Shown here in pieces: positions 29,247 to 32,358 of a stretch of 32,358 bases of DNA. This DNA is from a virus. How positions within the stretch are numbered: position 1 is the first letter of the stretch; every line of letters starts with the position of its first letter. A program made the translations under genes and the position numbers. The notes under the pieces were generated by a model. It had not been told where the DNA came from, did not search any database, and saw only the letters and a program-made list of their open reading frames with translations. The stretch lies in the IMG/VR virus record IMGVR_UViG_3300031455_000100, positions 1-32,358 of that record. One strand, 5' to 3'.

Positions 29247-29555
29247 CATACGCTGGGAGAGGCGAAGTCCAACGGCAGTCAATCCTCCGTAGCTTCCAGA
29301 CTCTCTTATGCCCGAATCCTTCCGATCGAACCCCGTTAACCCTGTCCAATATTGTTGGCAGCCCATTCCGAATCCTTCCGGAGACCGGCTGGACGTCCGT
29401 TTCGGATCCCTGTAGTCGACCCATCGCCGCCGGGGACACGCTTCCCGGCCGCCATCAGGAGCAACGTGTCATGAGCACCCTCGAACGAATTTGACCCGCC
29501 GCCGCGTGATCACTGCACGCCGGCGCCGCACATTCGTTTTACGAGGAGACCAGCC
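29247..29555 (+). other. Intergenic region with repeat, stem-loops and mini-ORF
   Basis: No normal-length gene fits. It holds a 13-base direct repeat CCGAATCCTTCCG at 29312-29324 and 29368-29380 (each with a GANTC site), a 6-bp stem GCCGGG/CCCGGC (29429-29449), a mini-ORF and a terminator-like hairpin close to the next gene. The Rep transcript probably ends or is attenuated here. Confidence 0.45.
29471..29540 (+). promoter_or_regulatory. Possible leader peptide and attenuator hairpin before the phosphoesterase gene
   Basis: AGGAG at 29457-29461 stands 9 bases before an ATG at 29471 that opens a 7-codon frame (MSTLERI, stop at 29492-29494). Around it an inverted repeat AACGAAT (29484-29490) / ATTCGTT (29532-29538) with an inner GC-rich stem precedes TTTT. 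This is the arrangement of a leader peptide and attenuator, but the leader has no telling codon run. Confidence 0.35.
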
Positions 29556-30341
29556 ATGACGAAGCTCTGGGTCCTTTCGGACCTCCATTTTGAACACGAG
29601 GACGTGCCGCCCGCGCTGGAAATCCCCGCGGATGCCGATGTCTGCGTCCTGCCCGGCGACCTTCTGAACCGGGGCGGGCAGAGGTCGTTGGACTACCTCG
29701 CCGCGCAGGTCGCACCGCACATGCCCGTGGTCTTCGTGCCGGGGAACCATGAGTATTACGGTTCGGGGATCGCGGAGGGGCGGCACCTCATGCGGTCGGC
29801 TCGGCTGCCGGGTGTCCATGTCCTTGACGACGCCCTATGCGTCATCGACGGGGTCCGGTTCGTCGGCGCTACGCTGTGGACCGATTTCCTGTTCGGCGGG
29901 AGCCGCGAGTGGAACGCGCATGCGGCTCAAGGACTGATGAACGACTACAAGGCCATCGCGCTTCAGAAGCGCCCGTGGAAGCGCCTGTCGCCGACCGATA
30001 CCGAGCGCATGCACTGGGCCTCGCGGCGCTTCATCGAAGACGCGCTGCGCATGCGTCACGACGGCCCGACCGTCGTCGTCACGCACCACGCTCCGCATCC
30101 GGGGTCGATCCACCCGCGCTATGAGGGTTCCGGTCTCAACGCCGCGTTCGTCTCGGACCTGACGGAGATGATCACCCATTTCGAGCCGGACCTCTGGCTC
30201 CACGGTCACGTGCATGACGGCGTGGATTACCACGTCGGCGGCACCCGGGTCGTGGCGAACCCGAAAGGCTACGGGAACGAGAACCCGGGCTTCGATCCGA
30301 AGTTCGTGATCGACCTCGCGGCGCCCGCGCCTCGACCCTGA
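29556..30341 (+). CDS. Calcineurin-like metallophosphoesterase
   Basis: A 261-residue two-metal phosphoesterase. Motifs are complete: SDLHFE (D9, H11), PGD (D35), GNHE (63-66), THH (176-178) and HGHVH (216-220). It hydrolyses phosphoesters using Mn or Fe/Zn; the actual substrate (protein phosphate, cyclic or diadenosine nucleotide, DNA) cannot be read from the sequence. The start has AGGAGA 8-9 bases upstream. No signal peptide, so cytoplasmic. It lies between Rep and the AAA+ protease gene, 55 bases before the latter, and is likely co-transcribed. Phages often carry such enzymes to counter nucleotide signals, which is only a suggestion. Confidence 0.9.
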   Translation: MTKLWVLSDLHFEHEDVPPALEIPADADVCVLPGDLLNRGGQRSLDYLAAQVAPHMPVVFVPGNHEYYGSGIAEGRHLMRSARLPGVHVLDDALCVIDGVRFVGATLWTDFLFGGSREWNAHAAQGLMNDYKAIALQKRPWKRLSPTDTERMHWASRRFIEDALRMRHDGPTVVVTHHAPHPGSIHPRYEGSGLNAAFVSDLTEMITHFEPDLWLHGHVHDGVDYHVGGTRVVANPKGYGNENPGFDPKFVIDLAAPAPRP

Positions 30342-30396
30342 CACCTGCGCCGGGATCGTCTCCCGGCGCACCCCCGATACCACTCCGTGAGTCGCG

Positions 30397-32358
30397 ATGT
30401 CCGCGGCCGGCGGAGCCATGCCGAAAGCCACCGCCATGCCGTTCAGTTTCAACAACGCTCCTGAGAAGAAAGCTCCGAACACCCCGCCGCCCGCGGTCCG
30501 CAAGTCCCTGCGGAAGACCGTCGCATGGATGAACGTCCGCGCCGCTTTCCGTCACCTGCCGTCGCTCTGGAACCAGGACGCGGCGGTCATCGTCGGAGTG
30601 GTCGTCCCGGAAGATGACGTCACGGCTTACTCTGACGTACTCGGAACGATCCTGCACTCCGACAGCGCGTCTTCGGACGTGCTTTCCGAGGACGGGAAAT
30701 GGACGCTCGAAGTCCAGCTCGCGGCGGCGATCCGCTCTGGCACGACGGCCCGGCTCGGCCTCGTCGTCAGTGACCGGGCAAAAATCCCGCCCCATTTCGC
30801 CGCCGTAGCGAACGCGATTGTCGACGTGCCGCCCCGGTGCACGAAGCGGCTTGCGGGCGCGGTCTGGCACCTCGTCGGCAAGCACGCCGCCGACGCAGAC
30901 ACCGACTGCCTGGCGGCACACGACACCGACGTGGTGTCGGCGCTCCTGCGCACGACCCGATGCCCGGCGAGGGCCGCTGCGGCGCTGCGCAAGCTCGCGG
31001 CAGACGCGCCACCACCCGCCGCACGGCCGTCCGGTCCGCGTCTCGAAGACCTCCATGGTTACGGGGAAGCACAGGCGTGGGGTCTCGATCTCGCCCGCGA
31101 CCTCGCCGACTGGCGGTCCGGAACGCTGCCTTGGGCGGACGTGGATCGGGGCGTCCTGCTGAGCGGTCCTCCAGGCACGGGCAAGACCACGTTCGCGGCA
31201 GCCCTCGCGCGGACCTGCGGCGCGCATTTCATCGCGGGGAGCTATGCAGCCTGGCAGTCTGCCGGGCATCTCGGGGATTTCCAGAGAGCCCTGCGCAAGG
31301 CCTTCGCGGACGCAAGGAAACACGCGCCGACGATCCTGCTGATCGACGAGATCGACGCTATCGGCAGCCGCGCGTCCGGGGACAGCCATGACCGGGAATA
31401 CAGCAACAAGGTCATCGCGAGTTTCCTGGAGGTGCTGGACGGCGCGGAGGGCCGTGAGGGCGTGGTCGTCGTAGGCTGTGCGAACCACCCGGATGACCTC
31501 GACCCGGCGCTTCGGCGGCCGGGGCGGCTCGACAGGCACATCGTCATCCCGGTTCCGGACGGCAAGGCCCGCCTCGGCATCCTGCGGCATCACCTGTCTG
31601 GCGCGCTCGCCGGGGAGGACCTGTCGGCCGTCGTCGACCTGACCGAGGACTGGACGGGCGCGGCGCTGGAGAAGCTCGTCCGCGACGCCCGGCGCCTTGC
31701 CCGGCGGCACCGCCGCGACATGACCGTCGGCGACATGCTCGAATGCCTGCCGTCGCGCGTCCCGGTGCCGGAAGAGGCCCGCTGGCGCATCGCCGTGCAC
31801 GAAGCCGGGCACGCCGTCGTCGGGCTTGAAACGGCGGGCGACGAGATCGTCTCGGTCGAGGTCGCCCGGATGCGGACGGCGGGCGACGAGCGGCTCCGGG
31901 CCTCGGTCACGTGGCGGGCAGACGAGGACGCTCTGCTCATCGCGCCGGCCGGCAGCTACCTCGACCGCATCGCGACGGTCCTGGGCGGCATGGCGGCGGA
32001 GCGCGTCGTTTTCGGTGACGCGTCGGACGGCTCCGGCGGCCCTGAGGAATCGGACTTGGCGAAAGCGACCCGCCTCGCGGCCGCTCTTGAAGGATCGCTG
32101 GGTCTCGGCGGAACCCTGACGCACCTTGCCACGCTCGACCAAGCACACCTGCTAGCGACGAAGGATTTCACCATCCGGAAGTCCGTCGAGGCAACGCTAC
32201 AGGAGTGCCTTAAGCGCGCCGAAGCCATCGTGACCGAACGCCGGGAGGACGTGCTCGCGGTCGCCCGGGCGGTAATGGAGCGCGAGAAGCTGACCGGGGA
32301 AGAGGTCCGGGAGATCGTCACCCGGCAGCCTCGGCTCCGGCTCGTCCCGGGTGGGTGA
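30397..32358 (+). CDS. Soluble FtsH-like AAA+ ATPase with M41 zinc peptidase domain
   Basis: A 653-residue protein. Residues 1-~215 hold a poorly conserved region that looks like a degenerate ATPase or adaptor domain. AAA+ core: Walker A GPPGTGKT 257-264, Walker B ILLIDEID 313-320, second region of homology with arginine fingers RRPGRLDR 373-380. Peptidase: HEAGH 468-472 and the third zinc ligand Asp553 in EESDLAKAT. All catalytic parts are present, but there is no transmembrane segment, unlike FtsH, so it should be cytoplasmic. Similar soluble AAA-M41 proteins exist in alphaproteobacteria. It may degrade a host or phage regulator. The stop codon is the last base of the window. Ribosome site before the ATG is weak (GTGAG). 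Confidence 0.88.
   Translation: MSAAGGAMPKATAMPFSFNNAPEKKAPNTPPPAVRKSLRKTVAWMNVRAAFRHLPSLWNQDAAVIVGVVVPEDDVTAYSDVLGTILHSDSASSDVLSEDGKWTLEVQLAAAIRSGTTARLGLVVSDRAKIPPHFAAVANAIVDVPPRCTKRLAGAVWHLVGKHAADADTDCLAAHDTDVVSALLRTTRCPARAAAALRKLAADAPPPAARPSGPRLEDLHGYGEAQAWGLDLARDLADWRSGTLPWADVDRGVLLSGPPGTGKTTFAAALARTCGAHFIAGSYAAWQSAGHLGDFQRALRKAFADARKHAPTILLIDEIDAIGSRASGDSHDREYSNKVIASFLEVLDGAEGREGVVVVGCANHPDDLDPALRRPGRLDRHIVIPVPDGKARLGILRHHLSGALAGEDLSAVVDLTEDWTGAALEKLVRDARRLARRHRRDMTVGDMLECLPSRVPVPEEARWRIAVHEAGHAVVGLETAGDEIVSVEVARMRTAGDERLRASVTWRADEDALLIAPAGSYLDRIATVLGGMAAERVVFGDASDGSGGPEESDLAKATRLAAALEGSLGLGGTLTHLATLDQAHLLATKDFTIRKSVEATLQECLKRAEAIVTERREDVLAVARAVMEREKLTGEEVREIVTRQPRLRLVPGG

Noticed and set aside
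30172-32148. 658-codon minus-strand frame opposite the AAA+ protease
   Set aside because: The plus frame has intact Walker, arginine finger and HEAGH motifs; the minus product is low-complexity Arg-rich.
1-32358. CRISPR array, insertion sequence, rRNA or tRNA genes, integrase, lysin
   Set aside because: No regularly spaced long repeats, transposase or recombinase motifs, structural RNA or peptidoglycan hydrolase motifs were recognised on either strand.

Overview
The window is a GC-rich stretch of a tailed (siphovirus-like) phage genome that also carries a plasmid replication gene. I read it as part of a phage-plasmid from an alphaproteobacterium. Three things support this. A lambda-type head and tail operon fills the left 60 %. 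A Rep_3-family initiator sits behind an iteron-like region. Two tandem regulators are built from GcrA-like modules, and GcrA is an alphaproteobacterial regulator. The host assignment is inference; no rRNA, tRNA or integrase was seen.

Left part, minus strand, transcribed right to left from about 19.6 kb to the left edge: a long late operon. In order of transcription it holds a minor-tail-like gene, small and large terminase, gpW-like joiner, lambda-B-type portal, S49 head protease with a probable nested scaffold, decoration protein, major capsid protein, a small unknown, a terminator, a glycine-rich probable adhesin, head-tail and tail-terminator proteins, tail tube, the two tail assembly chaperones joined by a -1 frameshift on A8, tape measure, and four distal tail genes, the last cut by the left edge. 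Many genes overlap as ATGA or TGATG, implying translational coupling.

Middle part (19.6-24.2 kb): a terminator-bounded cluster of four tiny genes (minus), an AbiE-like type IV toxin-antitoxin pair (plus) behind a promoter with a dyad operator, then six small overlapping unknown genes (minus), one a zinc ribbon.

Right part (24.3-32.4 kb): two tandem plus-strand genes with two to four GcrA/SANT-like modules and a four-cysteine zinc knuckle, a plus-strand terminator, two small minus-strand genes, a gene-free probable origin with CGGATTC iterons 23 bp apart and alternating GTGAC dyads, the Rep gene, a calcineurin-like phosphoesterase, and a soluble FtsH-like AAA+ zinc protease whose stop codon is the last base of the window.

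The most unusual theme is that GANTC, the CcrM methylation target read by GcrA, is concentrated in the origin, in the candidate late promoter and in one other gene-free segment, while the same element encodes multi-module GcrA-like proteins. This suggests replication and late transcription may be tied to host methylation state. It is a hypothesis from motif positions only.
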